The notes below the pieces were generated by a model that saw nothing but the letters and a program-made list of their open reading frames with translations, searched no databases and was not told the origin of the DNA. Below are positions 12,687-27,865 of a DNA stretch of 64,000 nucleotides, in pieces (position 1 is the first letter of the stretch; every line of letters starts with the position of its first letter). This stretch comes from Perca fluviatilis. Taxonomy: Eukaryota > Chordata > Actinopteri > Perciformes > Percidae. Position numbers and translations under genes: made by a program. The DNA lies in NCBI RefSeq assembly GCF_010015445.1, contig NC_053118.1, forward strand, positions 15,792,437 through 15,856,436, read 5' to 3'.

Positions 12687-13555
12687 ATGTGAAAGATAAA
12701 ATTTTTCTTTTTTTTTTTTAAAGGTATTTCCACCCATAAGTTTCCTTTTGGTAGCTTCTTTTTTTTTTTTTCAGTATCCATTTGAGTTTGTAAAGTGTCA
12801 TATTTCATATTGATGGCTGTATTTTGTTGTCCATTGTGTAATGAATGATTGAAAGAATAAATTAATTTGACCACAAGTTGTGGTGTTTGATGGAAATATT
12901 TGCTTATGTTGCATGCTTTTAATGTTTTGTGAGTGTTAGAGCATTTTGCTAACAAAATTAGTCATTTTGGCCATTGAGCTTCAGTTTTATCCTGTGTGTT
13001 AACTGTTTTGAAAATGTGATGTCAGAGTGGGCAAATGTGTTTAAGCAATCGAGAAACTGTAATACATGTAAACCAAAATAAAATGTATTAGAGTATAAGA
13101 AAATAAAAATAAAATCTATTACAGTAAAGTATAAACATCTATTACTGTAGTAAGTACTATACTAAGTATAAGAAATAGCCACTATTGATACTCAGTCTCT
13201 AGTGTCTTGACGATGGGGCCACATGGCCTGACTCTGCAGACTGACTGCTAATTGAAGATTTGTGTGAAGGAGAATCAAACAGGTGCTTCAGTGATGTCAT
13301 TCTGATGGAGGTAGTTTCTAATAGTTAGGAACAGATGCTTTCTGTTTTTGGTTACATACTAAAACAATGGAGTTTGGACTGCTTGAATGACATCTGTGTT
13401 AACTGTTCTGCAAAAGTGTGCGGAAAATGTGTCAATCCAATGAGAAAGGGTTAACACATTTGCAAGAGGTGTCTTCTGCTCTGCTGAGACAGTGATGATG
13501 AAAACCGAGTGGATCCCAGTTTCTTTAAGCAGGTCAAAGCAATCAAGAAAAACTG
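12687..13555. other. Transposon 3' region and terminal repeats
   Basis: This non-coding part of the element holds poly-T runs at 12,706-12,720 and 12,760-12,771, the inner inverted repeat ending at 13,059 and the outer one ending at 13,555. An AATAAA lies at about 12,856, suitable as the transposase poly(A) signal. Confidence 0.6.
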
Positions 13556-13795
13556 TAATATGCAACTCCACTGTATAGCCTCCTACTGACTTACAGTGTA
13601 GGTTACGTCTACATCAGAGGAAGACATTGTACTACTATATTTACCTGACAGAGAACGTTGCAGATTCAGAATGTAATCACAAAATATCATGATGAAAATG
13701 TGGAGTAATCAGATATTAGCCTCATGGACTCATGGCAGTGTGCTACCCACCTGGCCCGTTATGAGAGCTAATCAGCACATATCTGCATCAACCAC

Positions 13796-13880
13796 CAGAG
13801 AGAGAAAGGGAGAGAGAGAGAGAGAGAGGGAGGAAGAGAGAGGGAGAGAGAGAGAGAGAGGGGGAGAGAGAGAGAGAGAG
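13796..13880. repeat. Imperfect (GA)n tract
   Basis: GA-rich tract with GGGA interruptions, matching in position the (GA)n of dispersed repeat copy A. Confidence 0.9.
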
Positions 13881-14264
13881 CATATTAGTGTTGTCTTTTT
13901 CGTTAACGATGTTGCATGTTGACATCACCACAGTCAGCATTTATAATGACAGCTGTGTTTTCTCATCTTGTATGATCGTTTTCGAATTCAAAACTTGTGG
14001 CTTGACAGTTAACCGTCAAGTATGGATTTGATATGGGAGGGTATTTAGGCGAAGGTAATGTTATTAGTGTTATAAGTTAGCAGTAGAATTAACCGGACAC
14101 AGGGTGAGTCTGATGAAAACTGCTGAGTCTGCCCGGTCAACTGCGAGATTGTCTCGCATTGCACAGCGCTGTGGAGGAATAAGCTCTGAGATTACATTAT
14201 GTTCTGGCTCTGTTTACAAGTGGTGAATTATCATAATTCAACACAAATAGCAACTTGATATGAG

Positions 14265-14316
14265 AAAAGGGTTGAAAAGCCAGACACTATATAGTGTCTG
14301 GCTTTTTAACCCTTTT
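14265..14316. repeat. Near-perfect 52-bp palindrome
   Basis: Two 26-nt arms meet at 14,290/14,291 (centre CACTAT|ATAGTG) with one mismatch and no spacer. The right arm continues into three AACCCTTTTT repeats. It lies about 100 bp past the edge of dispersed repeat copy B. Confidence 0.9.
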
Positions 14317-14474
14317 TAACCCTTTTTAACCCTTTTCTTTGATATTTAGTGTTGACAAATGGCTTTTTATTGCTTTTATTGTTGCAATGTTCCTTTCAGC
14401 TATCCACTCGTGCTCCAGGAAAGTGAAGAAAAGTTAGTTTGGTATATCCAGCAATCATGTAACTTTGGAAACCC

Positions 14475-15075
14475 CCACCACTATTAATAGAACCCCAACT
14501 AATAGCCATTACCCTGCTCTACGCTGCCTAATAAGGCAATCAGAAATTGCATTGGTATGATGCTGCTGGTAAGCCACCTTTAATGGCTGTATCCAGTTTG
14601 AGCGTGTGTGACAAGGAATGACTTGTCATGAACCCAAACAAAAGCAATGGCCCAATTACTACCTATTTAAATTTTAAAAATTTCTAAAAAAAAAAATTTG
14701 GACATTTTGGGAAGTATGTTTATTTCCTTTCCTGCCGAGAGTTACGTAAGAAAATTGATACCACTCTCATGTTTGTATGGTAAATATGTAGCTAGAGCCA
14801 GAAGCTGGTTAGCTTAGCTTAGCATAAAGAATGGAAACAGGAGGAAACAGCTAGCCTGAACTACGTTATACATTCTCATTTAGCTGATGCTTTTATCCAA
14901 AGCGTCTTCCAATAAGTCCATTCAACCATAAAGGTACGTTAGCTTCAATAAGTCAAACTACAATGTGTCACATGTAATTGAAACATGTAAGTGCAATCAT
15001 TATTTATTTTTTATAACCATCATCTTCTTCTTGCCAAGGTGCAGTCAGAAGATGTGTAGACTTTCAGCTGCTGTA
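14475..15075 (+). repeat. Interspersed repeat, copy 1 of a pair
   Basis: Matches 20,645-21,190 over its whole length with a few indels. Landmarks are AACCCCAACTAATAGCC, TGATGCTGCTGGTAAGCC, CCTGCCGAGAGTTAC, GGTTAGCTTAGCTTAGCATA and CAGTCAGAAGATGTGTAGAC. Copy 1 carries an extra segment at 14,870-14,915 resembling a SINE tail (GATGCTTTTATCCAAAGCG). No coding content is seen. Confidence 0.75.
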
Positions 15076-15128
15076 AAGCGTTCTGCATGTGGCGACTGCG
15101 TGTGACGTGCAGCTTACCTTCGCCCCAA

Positions 15129-15192
15129 AGACAGGCACACACACACACACACAGACACACACACAATCACACACACACACACACACACACAT
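15129..15192. repeat. (CA)n microsatellite
   Basis: CA run with GA and TCA interruptions. Confidence 0.9.
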
Positions 15193-15606
15193 ACCTTTAT
15201 TAGATAGATTGTTAATCCGTCAGAATGTTGTGAATGTACGGAGATACCATATTTTTCAGGTTCGAGTAGTGTACTCTGTGGTACATTGTTCCTGCATTAC
15301 TTTGTGACATGAAGTTTTTCAAAATTAACACAATTACTGAAAAAGTGATTACATCCAACCACATTGGTGGTTGTTATTTCTCTCTATGACTTCCATTTGT
15401 CATAGATCCTTATCACAGTTTATCTAGGAACTAACACTTGAATGTATTCATCATGAACTAAATGATTATTGCATGATTCCTTGGTGGATGCAGGTGTACA
15501 ATGAAGAAAAAAGTCAGAGTAGTGAACTTAATGTCTTTTTCTTACAATGTAGTGTTGCGAAAGTGAGTTTAAAATAATGATAAAAAAGGTATTCTGTAAT
15601 GCTTAA

Positions 15607-17025
15607 AGGTGCAATATGTAATATTGTATGTAATACTGGCAGCTAGCGGTTAAAATAGTTACTGCACTACCAATTCAAAATACTGGAGAGTTGTTTCCCC
15701 CGCCCCCTCCTGCCCAGACTCGAAGTTCACGGGGGTTGCCAGGCTGAGACCGCAGCATTCACAACAATGTTGCTAGACGCTTTTCTCACATAGCCAGACA
15801 TTACTTCACAGCACAGCAAAGTAGCTAACGTTAGATGCTAGTCTCACATAGCCAGACATTACTCCACAGCACAGCAGAGTAGCTAACGTTAGATGCTAGT
15901 CTCACATAGCCAGACATTACTCCACAGCACAGCGGAGTCTTTTATATATGTCAATGAGCGGAGTAGCTAACGTTAGATGCTGGCTATATTGTCAAAAGCC
16001 CGTGCTCACGCGGAGCTCTGTAACCAACTGACAGACACACTTTTTCGGCTTAAAATTACAGTATGAACCGCTAAAAACACAACAACCTCACCGTTCTCTC
16101 CACACGCCAGTCAGGCACACTTCCTCGGCTTTTTTAGAATTACAATACGAAACGCTAAAAATACCACTACCTTGCCAACGGAACACACTTCATTGGCTTA
16201 GAATTACGGCAACAATCGCTAAACACACTGCAAACTCACAGTCCTCTCTTCCCGATTTACAGCCCCCCTCTTGTGGCTTAAAATAACTCACCGTTGTCGG
16301 CTCCAGCCGCTGAACTACACGTTGTAAACAGCCATGGGCTGCTTGCCTGGTCCTCCCGGTAACGTTAGCAGTTAACGGGGTTAGCATGGCGGCGTTAGCC
16401 AGGACCAGTCGGGATCACTTTACTGGCTGTGTCTCAATTGTTTTTGCAAGTAACCAACTCGGGTACTGTAGCTATATAATTCAATGTGAGTACACAAATG
16501 TTGAAATGACATAAAATGCCCGTCCCTAGTGGCTGTGATAAATTAGCCTGAAGCTATGCTTACCTGTTCAGGAGGAAATTAGCCAATTCTGCATCCTTGT
16601 GGGATCTAAGCTGTCTCCATCTTTCAAATACATCTCCAATATTTACCAGGGGGTTGTTACGTCTCTGGTCACGCAACTGTTGGAAACATGCTGTTTTCTT
16701 TTTTTCAGGTCGGGTAGAATCTATCTCCGTTGATCCTGTTCATGGCTGTACTACTGTTACAGCTGTAGCGCGCTGGGTTTACGTTTTTACAGGTATATCT
16801 GGCAACCCGGCCTGCCTGTCAAACTGGGCCGTTGATAACAACATACAGATCAAAACATAAACATAAATTCCGTCACGGAATGTAAATTTCAAAAAGAAAA
16901 AATACTGACATTAGCATTGTTGTCAGAAAAAATAGTATTTCAGTTTAACATGTTTCCTTAATATCTGATGAGGCATTGGTGTCATTTTTGGATTTATTAC
17001 AGTACAAATATTACATATTGGACCT
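15607..17025. mobile_element. 1.42-kb non-autonomous TIR element with TTAA target
   Basis: The left end AGGTGCAATATGTAATATT and inverted right end AGGTCCAATATGTAATATT are each preceded or followed by TTAA (15,603-15,606; 17,026-17,029). The TTAA target points to the piggyBac or Kolobok type. No transposase frame remains. It contains a 58-bp minisatellite (15,785-15,980) and a CpG-rich middle. Confidence 0.8.
15785..15980. repeat. 58-bp minisatellite, three copies
   Basis: The unit CTCACATAGCCAGACATTAC... begins at 15,785, 15,843 and 15,901. The third copy is split by about 28 bp around 15,935-15,962. It lies inside the TTAA element. Confidence 0.9.
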
Positions 17026-17835
17026 TTAAATGATTGCCATTATCACTGTTTATTCCATCTGTTTATCTGGTACTAAGGTTGTTCATTCACTGCTTTTTAC
17101 TGCCTGCATTTTAATTTTTCCAAAAAAAGAGAGGGAACAGCTGAATGTGCAAATACTCTCTAAAGTACTCTTAAAAGCTAAATATTTGTTTTATTAGAAT
17201 CAAGTCATTAGAATTCTTAATGAATAGACCATCTGCTCAAGTGTATTGGCTGTAATTTCCCTCTTCCATTTAGCTGTAAAGGAGGGCAGCATGTAATGGG
17301 ATCTCTTTTATTTAAAAGGTATACTTGTTTTAACGTTATTATTCTTATATCATTAGTTAATTTGGTCTCCTTAAAATTTTTATTACAGCCATTTCACCTT
17401 GGCTGCTATTTAATAGAGAATGAGGAGGATGTTTTTTTTAGAGAAGTAGTTATTGGAAGCTCTGCTATATGCAGTGTCAACAAGTATGTTTTTTAATATA
17501 ATCAAGTGAAAAATATCATAGTGCAAAAGTAAGATAGTGTAGGGAAGTGGCATCACCAAAATCTTCTAATTTGTCCCCAGCTTTATTAGATTGAATAATC
17601 CAACAACATGGAGTTACTTCTTTTTATGTATAGAGAAAACAATAACAATGTTCTTATTGTTAAAGTTTAAAGCTATGACTGCTAATTTGTATTGACTCTT
17701 ATTGGCATAAAGAAGTTAAGGGAAGCTCAGGTATAAAGACTTAGTTTAATTACTTTGTAATTACTGTAATTGTTGTTTTTGAAACTGAAGTCTATTAAAT
17801 CAGTTGCAGAAGTGTCGACAGCATAAAAATAGTGC
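17026..17835. other. Non-coding stretch
   Basis: AT-rich sequence between two mobile elements; no exon, RNA gene or repeat terminus recognised. Confidence 0.5.
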
Positions 17836-17837
17836 TG

Positions 17838-17839
17838 AA

Positions 17840-17884
<45 letters not shown>

Positions 17885-17896
17885 CATTATTATTAT
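17838..17896. repeat. (ATT)n microsatellite
   Basis: Trinucleotide ATT run with one ATC variant, immediately beyond the tail of an L2 LINE. Confidence 0.95.
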
Positions 17897-17920
17897 TTTC
17901 CTCTTTCTATACAACAAAAG

Positions 17921-18790
17921 TAAGTAAGTAAGTAAGTAAGCTTTATTTATATAGCACCTATCACAGATAAAATCACAAAGTGCTTCACAAGCAACGAATA
18001 TAACAATTTGAAAAACATCATACAAAACATAAAAAATGATAGCTCAGTCAACTGAAAGCTTGTTTGAATAGTAGTGTCTTCAGCTGTTTTTTAAAAGAAA
18101 CAATAGAATCGGCCACACGCAGCGACAGGGGCAGGGCGTTCCACAATTTGGGAGCAACTGCCTGAAAAGAGCGGTCTCCCCGAGTTTTAAGGCGGGTTTT
18201 AGGAACCATTAGGAGATTTTGACCTGAGGAACGAAGAGTGCGGAAAGAAGAGTAAGGGGTCAACATGTCTCCGATATATTGAGGCGTCTGTCCATGTAGG
18301 GCTCTAAAAGTTAAAACTAAAATTTTGAAATCAATTCTGTATTTTACAGGAAGCCAGTGGAGAGTAAATAAAATCAGAGTAATGTGTGCCCTTCTGTTTG
18401 TTCCTGTTAAAAGCCTTGCTGCTGCGTTTTGCACCAATTGGAGACGGCTCAGAGAAAATTTGTTAAAACAAGTAAAAAGGGAATTACAATAATCTAACCG
18501 TTAAGAAATAAAAGCATGAATGATCATCTCCATGGTATCTTTGGGCAGTATTGTTCTCAATTTAGAGATATTTCTCAAATGATAGAAACAGTTTCTGACC
18601 AACTGTCTAGAATGACCATCCAGAGACATCGATTGGTCGAACAAAATACCAAGGTTTCTTAGGCTCAACTGGATGGAGGAGTCCAAGGAACAGAGGTGTT
18701 GTTTAATTTGGGGTAGTTTTTGTTCTGGAGCAATGATCAAAGTTTCTGTCTTTTTTGTATTCAGTTGTAAGTAATTGTAAGATGTAAGAC
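17921..18790 (-). pseudogene. L2-type LINE, 3' end of the reverse transcriptase ORF
   Basis: Read on the minus strand, two frames form one degraded C-terminal part of an L2-clade reverse transcriptase. Signs are LQLNTKKTETLIIAPE, NLGILFDQSMSLDGH, then LVQNAAARLLTG, TLHWLPVKYRIDFKILV, KLWNALPLSLR and KKQLKTLLFKQAFS. They are separated near 18,440-18,500 by an in-frame stop between the coding blocks. The polymerase core lies upstream and is missing, so this is a 5'-truncated copy. The element ends GTGCTATATAAATAAAGC followed by (TTAC)n at 17,921-17,940, the microsatellite-like 3' tail these elements use for priming. It is not a host gene. Confidence 0.85.
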
Positions 18791-18859
18791 AAATGTACCA
18801 ACTACATAAAAAGCACCAGTAGTTGTGTGACTTGATATATTGTCCTTGTCGCACCACTC

Positions 18860-20640
18860 TAAATCCTTTGTGTTATTTGAAATGCCCAAATCAGACATCC
18901 AGTATGTACAGTACATATGCTGTGAATGAAAGGCAATCCATCCACATGCCCTGGAATCTCCTATTACCTGCTGTGAATTGGCCCAATCACAGACTTAATA
19001 TGCAGACTTAACGTCAGGCATGCAATGCTACACCTGGGACAGTGATAAAAAGACTCCCTCCCTTCTGCTTTCCTCTCACTTACCTTTCCTGTCAATTACC
19101 ACTCTACACATAGATGGAAAACTGCACATCTCAGCAGTTTGAGAGCCACCTCACTTGAGCATTTCCCAAGGTTTGGATGGCAAAATGATATGAAAAGCTT
19201 GAGGTAGTGGCTTTTGAGGATGGTTCCCTCAGGGATGTAAGGGCTTACAAATGGCTGCCTTTAAGTCCTAACTGAACATAACAAGGCCCTGGAGTTCAAA
19301 AGCAATAAAGCCCAGGGAGAGGTTGACTGGAGTTGAGGAAACGAGGGAAACACATTTATATAGGAAAAACTAAGACTAAAAATGGAATTTTGTTGGCACA
19401 ATATTTTTCAAATTAAAAGAAACATTTATTTCACAACAACAGTGTGTGTGTGTGTGCCCACTTCAAAATTATTTATGTCACACTATAAAGAGCATCACAT
19501 TCAAATCAGTTAAATCAGTTTTCCTTTGTGAAAAACCTTGAAAGGGAAGATAAAATGGAGAGTAAAATGGAGCAATGGATGTTAAATACTCATTTTTAGT
19601 GCATGGCTTTGTTGCAAACCCACAGGATGAATCAACTGCACACTAGTTAAAATATATAAGAAAGAAATAATAAATTAACCTTGCTGTTAAAAATATTACT
19701 TGTCTTCATTTTGTCAGGAACAGGAAATCCATGATTATAATCAACTCCGTGTTACCTGCAATGCACGTAAATGATGTTGACTTTATTATCCAAAAACATA
19801 ATTTCGCTATTGTAGTAATTTAGCACATTCAAATGTGTTATCAAAGGTACAATTACAGTGAAATGTAATCCCATCATCTTCTTCAACTTCTCCAACTTCC
19901 CTCTTTGCAGGGACTTGTGGTCGTGCTCGGTGCTGTTTCCGTAGCAGCCAGTGATGCTCCCCCGTACAGACACTCTCAATGCTGCTGGAGAAGAAATTGC
20001 TCAGTCGGTTAAGATGCTAAATTGAACACTACAAACATAAATATCCCTGCTGCTGTGGTAAATACATCAACTTGGGTATTGTACAAAAATACTGTATGTA
20101 TAAACATGTCCCACTCCCACAAACAATGCACAAAGGACAGTATATTTCTGTATGGCGTTGTAAATAGCTATTATTTTATTACCGACATAAAATATATTTC
20201 TATCCCAGCTTGATGACTGTCCAGAAGGTTAACTTAAACTGAAGATTCATTATCATGTCAATTAGTTTGCTATTGTTTTGTTTGTCCCTATTTACATTTT
20301 AGTGACACGTCTGTGTATTTAAACCTAATTTACATTGATTCCACAGAAAGAGGTTGGAGCACTGCCCATAACATAGTTGTTTCCTCACTACTTGATAGTC
20401 AGTTACAGCTTTATGTATAAACCTGTGTGGTTAGCATCTATCAGTGCAGCCCACCACCACCACCACCACGCATGAAGTTCACTTAGGATTTAAAAGCCAT
20501 GGGTAGCTAGCCATTAAATCTGCCCTGTTTTCATAATAACCATTTCATTTTAGAATCTAATTTACACATCACAACGTACTGTACAGGAATAACAAGAAAT
20601 GCTTGTGCTGCCACACTAGCTGGTTGGGGTTATAAATATT
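18860..20640. other. Non-coding stretch
   Basis: No exon or RNA gene recognised. Contains a short (CAC)n near 20,453-20,469 and a short (GT)n at about 19,443-19,457. Confidence 0.45.
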
Positions 20641-20644
20641 AAAA

Positions 20645-21190
20645 GAACCCCAACTGATAGCCATAACCCTGCTCTACTCCGCCTAATAAGGCAATCAGTA
20701 TTGGTATGATGCTGCTGATAAGCCACCTTTACTGGCTGTATCCAGTTTGAGTGTGTGTAACAAGGAATGACTACTGAACCCAACAAAAGCAATGGCCCAA
20801 TTACTACATATTTCAATTTTTTTACTGAAGTGTTTTTTAAAAGAATGTTTTGACATTTTGGGAAGTATGCTTATTTCCTTTCCTGCCGAGAGTTACTTAA
20901 GAAAAGTGTTACCACTCTCATGTTTGTATGGTAAATATGTAGCTAGAGCCAGCAGCTGTTTTTTTACTTAGCTTAGCATAACGAATGGAAACAGGAGGAA
21001 ACAGCTAGCCTGAACTACGCTATATTCCAATACGTCCATTCAACCATAAAGGTGCATTAGCTTCAATAAGTCAAACTTGTTTGTGTCACATGTAAGTGAA
21101 ACATGTAAGTTCAATTATTATTTATTTTTCATAACCATCATCTTCTTAGCCAAGGTGCAGTCAGAAGATGTGTAGACTTTCAGCTGTCCT
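20645..21190 (+). repeat. Interspersed repeat, copy 2 of a pair
   Basis: Second copy of the 14,475-15,075 repeat, same orientation, about 6.2 kb away. It is missing the SINE-tail-like insert of copy 1. Confidence 0.75.
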
Positions 21191-23224
21191 GATGTCAATT
21201 CCTCCCCAACATTTCCAAAAGATGCAGTTTTAGTCCAGATGACAGTTTCTCCAAATGATCCAGAAATGTCAAAGCCTTACTGGTACATTGTGCATTCTGC
21301 TTTATGCAGCAATGATGGCTACAACTTTCACCTTCTGCATCACAAACATCATCCATCAAATACAATAGGGCATCCCATTAACTCATTGATTATTCAAATA
21401 CACAATCCCACGTGGTAGATCATTTTGCCTTTTATGGCAGAAAGGGTCAAAGAACAAGAGCTGGACAGAATTGAACTTGGATGTAAATTCAGATTTTTCT
21501 CACCAGAGGATGACTGATGACTGTTTTTCTGCCTGACTGCCACAGTGGGTTAAGACAAGGGGCTTTATGATGCATGGACATCCTTCGTTACTAATTAACC
21601 TTCATACCACACTAATTAATTAGATTCCAGCAAGGTCAAGCTTTCTAAATGGGACAATTAAGTATCTTCCTCAGTACTGCACAGTAAAGAGCCTAACAAA
21701 GCCTAACAAAGAGATGCACATTTTACTAATTAAAATGTCTTACTTGTAATATTATCACATGCAGAATTTTTGGGGATGCATGGGTAGTTGCTAACCGTAT
21801 ATTTGTAAGTATAGGTTTTCTACCTATTTAATTATTTAAAATATATATTAATATTTGTTTATAATCAAGTGATGGCAAATACATAATCCTGTTCTTGTCT
21901 TAACTGCTTGGCAGTAACCAAGTTGGTGCCTATGGATCATAGCATGTACTACATTTATAGGAAACTACAAAGTCTGTAATTTAAGCCAAGGTAAGTACCT
22001 CATTGTGCTTTAAAGGTGATCAAAAAACAGACGGTTGTCTATCTAAGTAGTAACCCAGGGAGAGGAACCAAAATAAGGGATAAAATGTATGGTTTATTCA
22101 TGTTATAACAATAAAACAATGTTTGTTGTATTCGGAATGTGCATGGGATGTGACAGTGACCAAGGATGGATAGGGGTGAGAAGTTCAAAGGACAGATAAC
22201 ACATAACACAAAAGAAGGCTGTGTATAGCAACAACGTACTCAAATGAACCAAGGTAATAACGTGGCGATGTGAGCATGCTGTGGGCCAAAGAATGGCTTA
22301 ACAACACATTAGAGATTTCACTAATGATTGTGGTAGTTGCAAAGCAGTAAACATTAACACACACATTTTCATTTTCTTTGAAAAGCCTAACAGATCTATT
22401 ACAAAAAAAGACGTTGTGAACGAGAAGATATGAGAGTTGGGAAATTAAGCCTGCATGAGTACACACACACATTTTCACTAGCGGGCGTAATGGACCAGTT
22501 GGACAGGACAGCTTGCTTATGTTCAGGAAAAAAACATGTCAAATAATGACAGAGTACACACGCACACACAATCTTTTACATACACATGTATAAACACATG
22601 CGTGCACAGTACATATGTATCTCTTACACATTTGCAAACTGTGCACATGTGAGACAGAGACAGTGGGGTAGGTATAATTTAAAAGACTATTCCCCCTGTA
22701 CACTTGAGCCCATATCTGACTAACAGTGTGGAACCAGCCAAATGTGGCAGCCAACTGTTCCACATCCTCAGGCTATCCCTGGACTTGGCCCGAGTACAAC
22801 AAATTATATCAATGCAGTGTGCATGTGTGCATTTCCCTTTTGCGTGTACACTGGAGAAGGACCACAGACAACAGTGGGTTTGTGAGATAAAAGAACTGCA
22901 AAGAATAGCATAGAAGAATGCAGGTGACTTGAGGTTTTCCATTTGTGTGTCCATTGCATCTAATCTCTTCATGTGTTCAGACATCATGTGGTTGCCAGTG
23001 GATCAATGTCAGGTCACACTATATTAATGCTAAAGCAATTCATTAATTAGTTAGTCTATGGACAGAAAATGAACATACAATTTTGATGAATGGCTAATTT
23101 CTTGAGTAATTTATCAAGCAGAAAACAACCAATGCTTTTGCAAATCTGGGGTTTACCCTGTTAATTGGACAAAACATGCAATTTAAATACATCATCGAGG
23201 GCTCTGAGGACTTTGTGAAGGGCC
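21191..23224. other. Non-coding stretch
   Basis: No protein domain, RNA gene or repeat end recognised. A few CA-rich patches occur (22,450-22,480; 22,550-22,600). Confidence 0.45.
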
Positions 23225-23405
23225 ATTTTTTTAAGATCATTTTTTGGGCATTTTAGGCCTTTATTTGTATAGGACAGCTTAGATTTGAAAGGGGAGAGAG
23301 AAGGGGAACGACATGCAGCAAAGGGCCGCAGGTCGGAGTCGAACACGTGGCCACTGCTTCGAGGAGTAAACCTCTATATATGGGTGCCCGTGAGCTAACC
23401 AGGCT
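23225..23405 (-). mobile_element. tRNA-derived SINE, family 1 (copy b)
   Basis: Reverse complement of the family at 3,250-3,430. On the minus strand it shows CTGCGGCCCTTTGCTGCATG, a CCCCTTCTCTCTCCCC pyrimidine patch and an AAAGGCCTAAAATGCCC tail. Confidence 0.75.
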
Positions 23406-23653
23406 CCCTGAAGGGTCTTTTTCATAATTTTATTCACTACAATTTTATAAACTACAATAAAATTGTGTGTACAATTTTATGTATATAATCTTTGAAAATT
23501 TGTTCATAATGACCCAATCATTTTGACTTTAAAATGAGTCACATTTAAAACCATAATGTCATTTCTGTCAATAACTGTCAGTCAAGCCTACTGATTGTCT
23601 CTGTCCAGGTGTGTGTGTCTAATTATGAAATTTTTAATAAGTTCTTATGTAGA

Positions 23654-26719
<3,066 letters not shown>

Positions 26720-26925
26720 TTTTTATCATGTGAAGCACTTTGTGATTTTGTCTGTAAAAGGTTCTATTCAATTCAATTCAGTTCAATTCTGTTCAATTCA
26801 ATTTTATTTATAGTATCAAATCATAACAAGAGTTATCTCAGGACACTTTACAGATAGAGTAGGTCTAGAACACACTCTATAATTTACAAAAACCCAACAA
26901 TTTCAGTAATTCCCCCATATCAAAT
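26720..26925. mobile_element. Retroelement tails
   Basis: TGTGAAGCACTTTGTGATTT at about 26,730 resembles an L2-type 3' end. It is followed by (ATTCA)n and then AGTATCAAATCATAACAAGA, a repeat also found at 57,577-57,715. Confidence 0.6.
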
Positions 26926-26931
26926 AAACAT

Positions 26932-26958
26932 ATTATTATTATTATTATTATTATTATT
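26932..26958. repeat. (ATT)n microsatellite
   Basis: Nine ATT units. Confidence 0.9.
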
Positions 26959-27553
26959 AGACCAATTGCTCCCAGAAAGAATACTAAATTAATCAGATAC
27001 ATGTACATATATGCCACAATGTGTATATTATTATCACATAGGCCATTGTGTTGGGTTTACTATAAATGAATGTCCATTACAGAGTAGGGTTCACAATAAA
27101 GACAATAAAGAAGCATAATATGGGGACACATTTATCTCCCATAATGACAAGACATCCTTACAGACATCGCCATTAACAGAGACAGTAGTTTCTCTAGTGT
27201 TTATATTAATTTTAACAGGACACAAAGTGAGTAAATGTCCTAACCACTGCTCCTCTTGGCAAAAGGCAGCTGTTTATTATAGGCAGTGCAGTGATGATTT
27301 AATGCGAAGGCTTTCATGGGCTGAAGACCAGTGCCCCTGGATTTCAAAGAGCATCTAAATGTCTATAAATAATATCATATTATTATAACAAAACAATAAT
27401 AATTGTGGGGGGGGGGCATTCAATGCCAATGCAGAGACATGAGAGCTCCGGTGCTCAAATGTGATGTCCAGATGTCAGAAATGTCAGAAATGTCCAGAAA
27501 AAGAAAAGAAAAACAAGACCAGGAGTTACTTATAAAATCCCAAAGTGACTTAG

Positions 27554-27865
27554 CTACCCGACAACTCTGCGACAGCTAGCGCTAACGCTAGCATTGTGTG
27601 TCAATAGAGTGCCGTTAGCCAAGAAGGTCTCCGTATTGCAATTGCAAGTTGTGAAGAGTTTCTGAGTGACACTGACACTGCGGAGTACGGTAGTTGCTGT
27701 AAGCTCAAGACCAGATGATCCATACAAGACTGACCCTGCAAATGTGGAGATTCCATCGATGACACTGTTCATGCTTACTTGACTTGTCAAGAGATGCTGA
27801 CCGGTCCACGTCAGAGCGCCAATAACAAAATACCAAAAAACGTACATTAGGAGAGACTGAGCCAT
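27554..27865 (-). CDS. Hypothetical 103-residue secreted-type ORF, doubtful
   Basis: Open frame starting MAQSLLMYVFWYFVIGALTW, which looks like a signal peptide. About 80 further residues are rich in Ser, Thr and Val with four cysteines (CNCNTE, SCRRVV) and two N-glycosylation-type sites (NGT, NAS). I recognise no family. No convincing splice sites, promoter or poly(A) signal were found, and the frame could be chance. It is recorded only because its composition differs from the low-complexity frames around it. Confidence 0.15.
   Translation of the reverse strand: MAQSLLMYVFWYFVIGALTWTGQHLLTSQVSMNSVIDGISTFAGSVLYGSSGLELTATTVLRSVSVTQKLFTTCNCNTETFLANGTLLTHNASVSASCRRVVG

Larger units (their letters stand above)
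10401..13555 (+). mobile_element. IS630/Tc1-superfamily DNA transposon, apparently complete
   Basis: Terminal sequences at 10,401 (CACTTTTTCTTGTTTGCTTT) and, inverted, at 13,555 (CAGTTTTTCTTGATTGCTTT) are inverted repeats, each bordered by TA, the Tc1/mariner target. Comparison with copy A shows that this whole interval is inserted. Inside is an intron-bearing DDE transposase (11,226-12,686). Two longer inverted-repeat pairs are interleaved: 10,401-10,561 with about 12,900-13,059, and 10,864-11,060 with about 13,355-13,555. Each of the four ends is also bordered by TA. Which pair the transposase belongs to cannot be decided here. An intact reading frame and complete ends suggest a young, possibly still autonomous copy. 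Confidence 0.85.
10305..14190 (+). repeat. Dispersed repeat, copy B, interrupted by a transposon
   Basis: Positions 10,305-10,400 and 13,556-14,190 together match copy A at 8,570-9,205. The two halves are separated by exactly the 10,401-13,555 element, which shows the order of events: dispersed repeat first, transposon later. Confidence 0.8.

Noticed and set aside
12412..12955. Minus-strand ORFs over the transposase 3' end
   Set aside because: Shadows of the plus-strand transposase exon and poly-T tracts.
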